This document shows positions 35,936 through 45,916 of a stretch of 64,000 nt of DNA, one piece after another (the first letter of the stretch is position 1; each line of letters begins with the position of its first letter). The stretch covers positions 172,183 to 236,182 of the forward strand of contig WTXI01000051.1 in NCBI GenBank assembly GCA_022376515.1. The letters are read 5' to 3'. The notes under the pieces are model-generated. The model did no database searches, was not told where the DNA came from, and was given only the letters and a program-made list of their open reading frames with translations. Source of the stretch: Lactifluus volemus. Taxonomy: Eukaryota > Basidiomycota > Agaricomycetes > Russulales > Russulaceae. The translations under genes and the position numbers were made by a program.

Positions 35936-38106
35936 ATGTCTCAGCCTGAACACCGGACTGTCACGGTCAACGTTGCTGATCACGAAAAGGCGAATCCCCA
36001 AGGTATGGCACCCTTCCCTTCAAGGTTTAATCCTACTCGACCCAATTTCACCACGCACCTGCCCACTAGATACTGCCCTAAACTGGCCTCAGAACTATGA
36101 ACCAAACACGATATTCAATGACAGTTCGATGCCACTCTTCACATTGTACTGCAAGATGACAAAGGACGACAAATATGTCGAAAACCTGATAAAACGGTTC
36201 GATAACGTCGTTATCTTCGTACGTGCCTCATTTTTTTTTGTTTTATTTTCCATATCACCTCAAGCATCACAGATGAGCTTGTTCTCTGCAATAGTTGCGG
36301 GATTACTTACGGTCACACTCCCGGCTCTCAAACAAGACCCACAGACGAAATCCGCATTCTATCTCAAGAATATATATGAACTTCAAGTTCTTGGAGACTC
36401 CAATAGATCTAAGCCTTTCATCCCGGCTCAGCTTCCTCCGTTCTCTGCTCCAAAGTACGCCGTTTGGGTGTGCGCACTCTTGTCCATCAGCTTGTGTATC
36501 GGTATTTCCGCAGCAATTCTGGCTCTGTCGATACGGGAGTATGTACCCCAATACGTTCAACGATCTGAGAACCCGCGGCTCCGCCCCGACCACCGAGCGC
36601 GGATGCATGAAATAATTGTCAGCAAAAGATATCATGCGCTGGTAACTTGGGCATTAGCGGTCATGGTATTTCTTTCCCTGTGGTTTTTCTTTATGGCCGT
36701 TTGCATATATCTCTTCAATCTCAACAAAGTTATCTTCGGCCTCATCCTTTGTTGTGCATGGTTTTTCATCATCCTCCATCACTCCTCATGTATTTCCTTC
36801 ATAAGGTAAGTGCATCCTATAGGTTCATTTTTTTGTGTATTCGCAGATCAAACCTAATTCCTCTTTTTATTCCTAGGTTAGGTCTGGGTTGGAATCGTCA
36901 GCGGGGATCGACGATCGCGTCTTGGGAAGGTTATTCAATGCTCTCGTCGATGATTCCGATTTGGCGCAATTCTTTGAGACCATTCCCGGCTTCTGCCGAT
37001 CATCAATAATCCACGATCCTGTACGCAGGGTTACCAGTCTGGGAAAGGATTACCTGCAAATGGCTGTGACGGGATTATTGGAACGCACATGGTCATCCAA
37101 TTTCCTCTCCGACTCGGAGAAAGTGCGGCGACTCGTCGTCTGCGTCAACTTCGCTGATGCTGTACGCCTTCCGGATATAGCGTCGTCAATCCTCGAAGGG
37201 ATTTTCCCTCGGTACCGGCAAAACTCTCTGCTCCTGTCCGTTGAAATGGGCCAATTTCTGAAAAGCCAAGGCGGGCAGCAGATCGGTTTATGTGCACAAA
37301 GCATTGTAGCTGGCATCATTTCCAACGTGCAGGAAAACAACGGTCATTGGGTCGCGCTCGCTGCGGATCAGCTAGGCAAATCTGAAGATGTCATTCGGGG
37401 CTACCTCAAACATAGCAAAGACAACGTTTTACTCGCAAACCTGACTCACATTACTCGCCAGATCTTTCACTCTTTGAAGAATAATCGGGATATGGCCGCG
37501 TCGTTATCATCCATATTACCGTCACTTGCCAATTTTGACGTACGAAATACTCTTCCTGAACTACAGCACGACTTTGGTGCATTATGGGATGCCATTGAAC
37601 AAGCGCCGAACGACCAAGTTCCAACGGAGATCCGTGACAACATGCTTATTCTGTACGATGCTTTGAATGGAACGGCCTCGTCCAATACTTGCCCAGTTCT
37701 CCCTGACACTTCCTCAGGCTCGACTTCCCCTGACCACGAGGTAGTCGACGAGGACTCTAAAACGCGTACCATCATTCTCTCCCCTGCATCACATTGTAAC
37801 CCTAGTCTTTCCATTTCATCTATTCCTAAATCAACGCGATGCCCCACCGCCGACGCTACGTCGTCAGACCTCACCTCGTTATGTCTCGAAAGCCACAGCC
37901 GTTCTGATACTTCCGACTCGCAGGTCCTGACCACGGCGACAATGGGAGAAATTGCTGACACCCCGTCGAGAGCGCAGCCTACCATTCGGTCTAACCTGGG
38001 TGCCACCGCGTCTCCCACAATGGTCACATCACATCTCTCCCATGGCATTGTAGAATCATCGCCTCCTATCTCAACATCTGCCCCTCACTCTATTCCCCAG
38101 AGGTAG
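35936..38106 (+). CDS. DUF6535 four-helix membrane protein, copy 3, tail truncated by a frameshift
   Basis: Exons 35936-36002, 36070-36218, 36273-36805 and 36882-38106. It starts MSQPEHRTVTVNV. TM1 is MSLFSAIVAGLLTVTLPAL, TM2 YAVWVCALLSISLCIGISAA, and TM3/TM4 VMVFLSLWFFFMAVCIYLF and VIFGLILCCAWFFIIL. The last exon uses the acceptor GGTTAG at 36880-36881, which restores phase. The helical domain has VLGRLFNALVDDSDLAQFF, IPGFCRSS and VALAADQLGKSEDVIRGYL. The frame ends at 38106 (SIPQR) in a C-run. One extra base there would continue through MNDRIEMKSPL to TAG at 38285, matching the tails of copies 1 and 2, so a one-base deletion has removed about 60 residues, or the assembly has an error. Function unknown. 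Confidence 0.75.
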
Positions 38107-39529
38107 CTTCAGTTTTTCACCCCAATAGTACAGGCACTGCACCCCTTTTCGCGCATCACTGCGCTCGGGACATGAATGATCGAATTGAAATGAAATCGCC
38201 TCTTCGTACACGCTCTACACGCCACTCGGCGTCGTCCGAGTCGGACAATGTGGAGGAAATAAGTTGCGATCCCAACCGTTTATAGTCTTTGTAGGTCATT
38301 TTCGCTTCCATTTTCTCTCAGGGTTAAACGTTTTGTAGACCGTGGCCAGCAAAGATCGCTTGATCACTGGCAGAGTTGATAATCATTACTAGAACAAATT
38401 GTCTCATAGGATCTGCTTGTGATTGATGCAGAATTATGAGCTTTTTGGAGCAAGTTCAATTACGAGCCTGCCGACGCGTAGAACGTAGCTACCCCTAAGC
38501 TGGTCATCACATGCGGGGTTGCACAACCATAAACGGAAATCAGCGTTGAATACGCAAGGTTTGGCCCTGAAGAGTCGTCGTTAGCATCAGTGGAGGCTCG
38601 GCTCGGAGACTCAGGGCTCAGTGATAATAGGAATGGGACTTAGAAGATTCTCGAGGACGAGAAATGAGTGGGCGTGGGACAAGGCAACCCGTTACATTTG
38701 GAGGGGCCAACTTCGCCCGTATTTAATACATTTTGTAATTTGTAATTTATGTGCTATTTCAAAAGTAGAGACAAAGACGTCATCGCACGACGCACGTGGT
38801 CGCGCTTGCTTCAAACCGAAAAAGGAAATAGAGCATATCATGTCGGATGCAAATTGATGCAATTGCGCATCGTCCTTGATGCTTCGAGACGGTAAATAGA
38901 GATGAAAGGTAGTGATGAGGTGAATTGAATACTCAGCTCGGAAGAGATATCGATGTCGTGCAATGGTATGAATGGCCTGCGTAGTAACCCCCAATTTTTT
39001 GGGCTATCAAGCAACCTTGCAAGCAACGTCGCCCATTGTTACCGACGCAGCACCCTTACGGCTGAGGTCATACATTCTCCTACTTGATCATACCTTTTTC
39101 ACTCTTTCCTTTATATTTTTCATGTTTCGTGTTTGCCTCGGGAACATCTCGAGCTAGTGTTCAGGACATTCTACTTTCATTACACCCTAGCATTTATCTA
39201 GATCTACAGTAAACTAGATATAAGCCCTAGCTCAATGGCCTAGAAGAGCATCCAATACACCTTTCTTTGATTCGGATCCCCTTGCTTTGGTCTCTCAAAG
39301 TTCTAAGTTTCTCATTCTCGATCTATTGAAACCACTTCGACTCTTCACATGCATCACACCTCATTGCTCTCGCCACGTTCTCGCGCTTCCGAACGCCTCA
39401 TTCCCCTCTATCTCCAAATCCTCCCATGGGCGTTCACGCTATTCCCTCATATGCAACTACTCTACGCCCCATGGAACTACAACGTTGCACACACTGGCAG
39501 GGTGCATCAAGTTTACGTACTCCGAGCCG

Positions 39530-39750
39530 CTGTTACTCCATGACCTCCCCAACTTATCTCCTCTGCCCTGCCATCCTTCGCTCCCCGTATTCCACCGTGA
39601 AAGTCACAGAGGCTTGTTTAGATCGACTTCTATCATTGCGCATTTTCCCAATGCGACGACGGGCTTTGCATTGAGCTTCCACGTGTAATGTAGTGGTGGT
39701 TGGTTCAGACAGTCAGATTAGAAGCTGTCAATCAGGCCACGAGGACTGTG
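39530..39750. repeat. Upstream module U, copy 1
   Basis: Shared block running from a GTTACTCCATGACCTC-like start through CGTATTCCACCGTGAAAGTC, GCTTGTTTAGAT and CACGTGTAA to CAGACAGTCAGA and GCTGTCAATCAGG. Related copies precede the WW-type genes at 49.9, 57.3 and 61.5 kb, and a 3' remnant lies at 52515-52585 before the 53.1 kb gene. Confidence 0.65.
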
Positions 39751-39834
39751 TGACATGACTCTTAACAGATCCCGAGGTGTAGGGATAGAAACGTGCCACA
39801 GTACAACGTGGTTGTAAGGTTAGCTGTACATATA

Positions 39835-39991
39835 CTATTGGATGAGGTTCTAAGGCTCAGTCTAAAAGTGAAAAGACTGTATTGATCTAACCTATTGGAT
39901 GAGGTTCTAAGGCTAGATAGATTGTAAGTTACTGAGATAGGTAAAAGAATAATGAGTGACTAACCTCAGTCTAAAAGTGAAAAGACTGAGG
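39835..39991. repeat. Paired direct repeats with a hairpin
   Basis: A 23 bp unit starting CTATTGGATGAGG occurs at 39835-39857 and 39892-39914. A 22 bp unit starting CAGTCTAAAAGTG occurs at 39858-39879 and 39967-39988. The second lies in an inverted repeat, CCTCAGTCT and AGACTGAGG around a 10-base loop (39964-39991). Confidence 0.75.
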
Positions 39992-40230
39992 TGCGCGGAA
40001 CACGGTGTCTACTCTATTTAAGGTAGCATCAACCAAGGTGAAATTGTAAACTAATAAGTCCATAAGGGGATAGCGGAACGCTATGAAATTAGAAAGGTCG
40101 GGGTGAATCAGTAGAGAACGCGAGCTTGGGTATCGGTGTCACGCGTCATGTGACGTGTGACCGAAAAGCGTTGGCTCGACTTACGCCTTGCGAGGCTGCG
40201 CTCCCAACATATACAGCTGGCTTAAACGAA

Positions 40231-40263
40231 CCTTCTCTTTTTTCCATGCTACACGATCCTCCA
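40231..40263 (+). promoter_or_regulatory. Conserved leader of WW-type DUF6535 genes (variant form)
   Basis: CCTTCTCTTTTTTCC, then ATGCTACACGATCCTCCA up to the ATG. Other paralogues have TACCACACAATTCTCCA in this place. Confidence 0.5.
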
Positions 40264-42604
40264 ATGCCTCAACCTGAAGGTCCTGGACACCAAGCCCTCA
40301 GGATAGGCGGTCATAGGGAGGCGAACAGCCAAGGTATGTTTCCTATACTCTCAACCCTGTTGCCATCCGATTTCACCACCTACGTATTCATTAGGTGCTG
40401 CCTCAGACCGGGCCTCGCAGAAGGACGAAAATCACAGGCCGGAGCCAGAGCGTGATGATGGCTCCGAGGCTTTCTTCTCACTGTACCAGGATCTGACAGA
40501 GGAAAGCGACAGAGAGAGGACTAAACGCTGGCAAAAGGATGCAGACGGGATTCTTGTTCTTGTACGCACCTCGGTTTCATTTTTCCACACCGCTTCACGC
40601 ATCGGATCAATATTACAGACTGGGTTGATGACTGTCGCCATTGTTACATTACTTACGGTGACAATCCCGGACATTAAGGATAATACGCAGGCAACGTCCG
40701 CATTCTATCTCGGGCAACTGGTTGAGCTTCAAGTTAACAAATCTACCCCCAATGGGGATAAACCTCCTTCCTCCAATCTAGCAATCCCCATCACAGTGAA
40801 TGCATTCCTTTTCATCTGCTTGTCCTTAAATCTTTTTACTGCATTACTGGCTCTGCTGGCACAGCATTGGACACGTCAATACCTCGTGCGTACTCATTCC
40901 CCGCGGTCCAGCTCCGACTACCGAGCGCGGGTGCGCAAAGTCTTCGGTACCCCCCAGACATCACCAATCACTTTGGCTGTTCGGGTATCATTGTATTTTT
41001 TATTTTTTTCCATGAACCTTTTTATTTTCTCCATTTCCTTATATCTTCTGCTTCTCAACAAACCGGTCTACGTCTGCTACCTTTGGTCGACCGGTTACTT
41101 CGGGACATGTGTCCACATCTATCTAATGCACATTCGTGCATTACAGTTACCATCCATCGCAAACATCCTGCCTTCCCAGCTTTTGAAAGAGTTATTGTTT
41201 TTCTGGAAATTGCCGTCGAAAACGGAGATCGACGACCACATCCTAGGCCAGATATTCGATGCACTCAGACCGGAGAATTCCGATCTAGTGCGACTCGGAA
41301 ACGAGAATATCAAAATGAAGCTTAAAATGGCAATGAAGAACTTGATGGAACGTACTTGGAAATTCAATTCCCTCTCACACTCGGACAAAACACGGGGAGT
41401 CGTCGCCTGTGTGGAGCTCGCTGATGATGCACGCCTCTCAGACGTAGCGTCGTCAATCCTTCAAGTCATATTCCCCTGCGACCAGCATAAACTGTTAACA
41501 CTCGTTGAAATGGGGCAATTATTGAGAAATCGAGGTAATTGGATTGGCTTGTGCGCACAAAGCGTTGTTGCTGGCATCATATCAAATGTGCAGCCAGACG
41601 ACGACCGTTGGATTGCGCTAGCCGCGGACCAATTAGGGAAATCGGAAGATGTCATTTTGGGCTACCTCGAACGCGGTCCTGAAAACTTGTTACTTGCCAA
41701 CTTGATCCACATCACTCGCCGAATCTTTGAGTCTTCTTCAGGGAATGATCGGGATCGGGATATGGCCTCCGCATCGTCGATCATATTACCCACACTTTCC
41801 AATTTTGACATGAGCAATACTCTTCCAGAACTGAAGCGCGACTTTGGTGCCTTGTGGGATGAAATCGATCGAGAAGCACCGAATAACAGAGTTATTATGA
41901 AGATCTGCGAGAGCCTTCGAGGTCTCCGCTTAAGCGATGGTCTCTATTCTGGTTGGGAGGTCCGACAGACTCCAGGTGGGCGTACCTACCCTGTCGACCA
42001 GCACACGCGCAGCACCACTTGGAACCCTCCGCCGATTATTCCCAGCAACGACGATCTTCCTCCTGGCTGGGAGGTTCGACGGACTCCATATGATGGGCGC
42101 ATATACTACATCGATCATAAAATGCAACGCACCACTTGGACCCGCCCATCCGATCCCCCTCCTTATGTCGCACCCTACACTTCTCCCTCACAGGAGGTAC
42201 TAGTATCGCAACAAGCTCCAGATCATATCAATCGCACCCCCACACTCGCTGTCTCGTCCCACCTCAATGCTCAGCCCCTCGAAAGCGATGGCCGCCATCG
42301 TGCCGGTACTTCACAGGCCATTGCCTCTGATTCCACTACCACAACAGCTAACATCGCTGGCTCATCTGGCACCGTTCCGCCTGACCCTAGAAGCGTGCTT
42401 CCTGCGAGTACGCATTCGGCCACGAGCGTTTCAGTGACCCCTACGTATGCCACTTCGCATATACCTTCTGTTTCTCGCCCTGACGCTATACGCTTTACAC
42501 CTTTCAGTGCGCGTCAAGATTCTCAGGAACTGGACCGTGACAATTCGATGAGATCACTCGATCACACGGACCTGAATCGTGACACGTCAGGCAATTCCGC
42601 TTAG
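40264..42604 (+). CDS. DUF6535-WW membrane protein W1
   Basis: Exons 40264-40333, 40395-40561 and 40619-42604, 740 aa. It starts MPQPEGPGHQAL. The DUF6535 signature FFSLYQDLTEE...KRWQKDADGILVL precedes TM1 (TGLMTVAIVTLLTVTIPDI), TM2 (AFLFICLSLNLFTALLALL), TM3 (FLFFSMNLFIFSISLYLLL) and TM4. The helical domain has MAMKNLMERTW, DARLSDVASSILQVIFP and ALAADQLGKSEDVILGYL. Two WW domains follow: WW1 GWEVRQTPGGRTYPVDQ is degenerate (Pro for a core Tyr) but keeps TTW; WW2 GWEVRRTPYDGRIYYIDH has one extra residue and ends TTWTRPSDPPPY. The PPPY is itself a class I WW ligand. The tail ends LDHTDLNRDTSGNSA. WW domains bind Pro-rich peptides; the role of the whole protein is unknown. Confidence 0.8.
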
Positions 42605-43136
42605 TCTCTGCTTGGTTGTCTCGTCCTTTTTGTCTTGATGATCGGGCCACGATATCATCCCGGCCACGACACCTTCACTCCTCGGCCATAGACCCGTCCG
42701 CTGCGGCTTCACGTCGCACAACCTATCTCTTTGTCCGTTTCATGTTTCTGATGTGCCTTGTGTGTCCCTGTTTCCCATTTGGCCTTGGATTACCTTTCAT
42801 TCACTCAGTATGTCCTTGTCCCTATGTTTCCCCTTTGGAGAGCCTCGTGCTCCTCCCTGTCTTTGTCTTACTTCTGATCGCTCTCTCTTATATTTAATAC
42901 GTTCTCATCCGATGTGTTGTGCCTGTTCGACTTGCTCCATTACTTACTTGTTCTCAATGTACCTTCCTATTTAGAGATTACCTGGTATTGACGTATATCA
43001 TGACCTGTGAAATGTACTTGGAGAGGTAGCGAAATATCGCTGCATCCCCCTTTGTTCTCGAAGCTTTTCTCGTTTTCCTCAAGTTCCTTTAGTCTTTTTG
43101 CTTCCTTCTGCCTCGTTCTCAGTTCTCACCTCATGA
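42605..43136. other. 3' flank module of a WW-type gene
   Basis: Pyrimidine-rich 3' flank with TTGGCC-TT, CCTCGTGCTCCTCCCTGTCT and GATCGCTCTCTCTTATATTT blocks, repeated at 48480-48620. Related 3' flanks follow the genes ending at 52131, 55505 and 59630. No gene seen. Confidence 0.55.
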
Positions 43137-44170
43137 ACCTCGTTGAAATGGGCCAATTTCTGAAAAGCCAAGGCATTTTCGCCAGGTAGCAGATTGGTTT
43201 GTGTGCATAAAGCATTGTAGCTGGCATCATTTCCAACGTGCAGGAAAACAACGATCATTGGATCGCACTCGCTGCGGATCAGCTAGGCAAATCTGAAGAT
43301 GTCATTCGGGGCTACCTCAAACGTAGCAAAGACAATGTTTTACTCGCAAACCTGACTCACATTACTCGCCAAATCTTTCACTCTTTGAAGGATAATCGGG
43401 ATATGGCTGCATCGTTATCATCCATATTACCGTCACTTGCCAATTTTGACGTACGAAATACTCTTCCTGAATTAAAGCACGACTTTTGGTGCGTTATGGG
43501 ATGCCACTGAACAAGAGCCGAACGACCAAGTTCCAACGGAGATCCATGACAGCATGCTTATTCTGTACGATGCTTTGAATGGAACGGCCTCGTCCAATAC
43601 TTGCCCAGTTCTCCCTGACACTCCCTCAGGCTCGACTTCCCCTGACTACGAGGTAGTCGACGAGGACTCTAAAACGCGTACCATCATTCTCTCCCCTGCA
43701 TCACACTGTAACCCTAGTCTTTCCATTCCATCTATTCCTAAATCAACGCTATGCCCCACCACCGACGCTTCGTCGTCAGACCTCACCTCTTCATGCCTCG
43801 AAGGCCACAGCTGTTCTGATACTTGCGAGTCACAGGTCCTGACCACGGCGACAGTGGGCGGAATTGCTGACACCCCGTCTAGAGGGCAGCCTACCGTTCG
43901 GTCTAACCCGTGTGCCGCGTCTCCCACGATGGTCACATCACATCTCTCCCATGGCATTGTTGAATCATCGCCTCCTACCTCAACACCTGCTCCTCACTTT
44001 ACTCCTCCAGAGGTAGCTTCTTTTTTCACCCCAATAGTACAGGCATTGCACCCCGTTTCGCGCATCACTGCGCTCAGGACCTGAATGATCGAATTGAAAT
44101 GAAATCGCCTCTTCGTACGCGCTCTACTGGTAACACGGCGCCACTCGGCTTCGTCCGAGTCGGATAATCC
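43137..44170 (+). pseudogene. 5'-truncated DUF6535 relic of copy 3 type
   Basis: Close copy of 37230-38270. It starts abruptly inside the helical domain (LVEMGQFLKSQG). It has TAG at 43187-43189, TAA in the next line where copy 3 reads CAA (TGTGCATAAAGC against TGTGCACAAAGC), and a frameshift after LPELKHDFW near 43494. All exons upstream are absent. The similarity to copy 3 continues past the stop for about 350 bp, so the whole block is a DNA-level segmental copy. Confidence 0.85.
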
Positions 44171-44577
44171 CGCATAGACTCCGCGTGGAGGTTGCAATCC
44201 CAACCGTTGAAAGTTTTTGTAGGTTATTTTCGCTTCTGTTTTCTCTCAAGGTTAAACGTTTTTGTGGACCATGTGGACTCTGCCGGCAAAGATCGCCACG
44301 CATGTTCTTGTATTCCGATAACCTCTGTTCAACACACATGCGGCACCCCAATTAAATGCTCAAATTATACCGACTCTGTTGCCTGCCCTCAGTTTCTGTG
44401 ATCACTGGTAGGGTGGATAATTATTACGAGAACAAATAGGGTCTGTTTGTGGTTGGTGCAGAATTATGAGCTTTTTGGAGTAAGTTCAATGACGAGCCTG
44501 CTGATGTGTAGAAAGTAGCTACGCCTAAGCTGTCTTAGGAGGCCCGTACTGTAATTGAATGGGAAAGCTGACGCTTA
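44171..44577. other. Duplicated 3' flank of the copy 3 relic
   Basis: Shares blocks with 38270-38500 (CATTTTCGCTTC/TTATTTTCGCTTC, GTTAAACGTTTT, GCAGAATTATGAGCTTTTTG), with about 150 bp of unrelated sequence at 44270-44400. Near 44490-44577 it also matches 56500-56590 upstream of W5. Confidence 0.55.
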
Positions 44578-45893
44578 CAGTGTTGGGGCACTCCTTGACA
44601 CAGTAGATTGAGATTTGGGTTTTGTCATCCCCATGCCACAAATTTGGCAATTCTGAGTCGGTATGATTATTGAGTGGTATCTCAAGCCTATATCTACAAA
44701 ATTTCAAGCCAATAAAAGATGTTTAATACAACGAACGACGTTGATTTGTGAATAGAGTCCATTTGCCACGAAACTCAGTCCTTGACATAGCGTGACACCC
44801 TTGTGACACCCGTTATCTATGAGGGGATGCGAGGTCGATCGGATCGGGCTTTCACACAAATGTCACGCAGACTTGCACTCATCAAGCCATCTATTTTGTC
44901 TGATTTTTCATGACACCAATTGTTGCCCGATTTACTCATTTAGGTGGTCAAATTGTTGCCAATGTGAGCACACTTCATGCCTAATTTTTAGAACCACTAT
45001 AAGCTATCAGAATATCTGTACATGAGTGGTCGAAAAGTTGGCACAATCAAAAAAATGCTAAATTTGGTGTAATGACCAGTATGCTGCCCTAACGACTTGT
45101 TCAAAAAATTTGAGATTTTTTATATGTATAGAGTACAGTGTTGGGGCACTCCTTGACACAGTAAGCCTTATCACTCTCAGATCTCGTCCATTCACTTAAC
45201 TTGACTAATAAAAGTTAATCTGTTATGTCTACTCTATACATATAAAAAATCTCAAATTTTTTGAACAAGTCGTTAGGGCAGCATACTGGTCATTACACCA
45301 AATTTAGCATTTTTTTGATTGTACCAACGTTTCGACCACTCATGTACAGATATTCTGATAGATTACAGTGGTTCTAAAAATTAGGCATGAAGCGCGCTGA
45401 CATTGGCAACAATTTGACTACCTAGATGTGTAAATCGGGCAACAATTGGTGTCATGAAAAATCAGACAAAACAGATGGCTTGATGAGTGGGAGTCTGCGT
45501 GACATTTGCGTGAAAGCCCGATCCAATCGACCTCGCATCCAGCGGTGTGGGAACGTAGATAACAGGTGTCACAAGGGTGTCACACTGTGTCAAGGAGTGA
45601 ATTTCGTGGCAAATGGACTCTCTTCACAAATCAATGTCGTTTGTTGTATTAATCACCTTTGATTGGCTTGAAAGTTTGTAGATATAGGCTTTACATACCA
45701 CTAAATAATCCTACTGACTCAGAATTGCCAAGTTTGTGGCATGTGGACAACAAAACCCAAAACTCAATCTACTGTGTCAAGGAGTGCCCCAACACTGTAG
45801 ACATAACAGATTAACTTTTGTTAGTCAAGTTAAGTGAACGGACGAGATTTGAGAGTGATAACGCCTACTGTGTCAAGGAATGCCCCAACACTG
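44578..45893 (+). mobile_element. Tc1/mariner-like MITE, outer copy (interrupted)
   Basis: Ends start CAGTGTTGGGGCACTCCTTG, 28 bp inverted repeats, with TA on both sides (44576-44577 and 45894-45895). Without the inner insertion it is about 652 bp and has no transposase frame. The left part is 44578-45133 and the right part 45800-45893; together they equal the inner element read backwards. TA targets and CAGTG ends fit the Tc1/mariner superfamily. Confidence 0.85.
45136..45797 (-). mobile_element. Same MITE inserted into itself in opposite orientation
   Basis: 662 bp with 28 bp inverted ends, flanked by the target duplication TA (45134-45135 and 45798-45799). The uninterrupted target (TATGTATAGAGTAGACATAAC read on the minus strand) is present inside this inner copy at 45223-45241, proving that the outer copy was the target. 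The two copies now form arms of more than 550 bp that can fold into a long hairpin. Confidence 0.88.
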
Positions 45894-45916
45894 TACCACA
45901 CAATTCAAGTTCTCCA
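45894..45916 (+). promoter_or_regulatory. Remnant of the WW-gene leader cut by the MITE
   Basis: Only TACCACACAATT...TCTCCA remains before the ATG; the CT-rich part found in sister genes is replaced by the element end. Confidence 0.6.

Larger units (their letters stand above)
38286..40263. other. Intergenic with repeat modules, no gene seen
   Basis: The part to about 38500 is duplicated at 44200-44530. Module U lies at 39530-39750 and a direct/inverted repeat cluster at 39835-39991. Small open frames near 38692 and 39287 have no support. Confidence 0.55.

Noticed and set aside
38972..39690. Open frames of 60-133 codons as genes
   Set aside because: No family similarity, and the sequence overlaps module U, which changes frame between copies.
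44578..45893. hAT-type transposon because of CAG-like ends
   Set aside because: hAT elements make 8 bp target duplications; here each end is flanked only by TA and the nested insertion proves a TA duplication.
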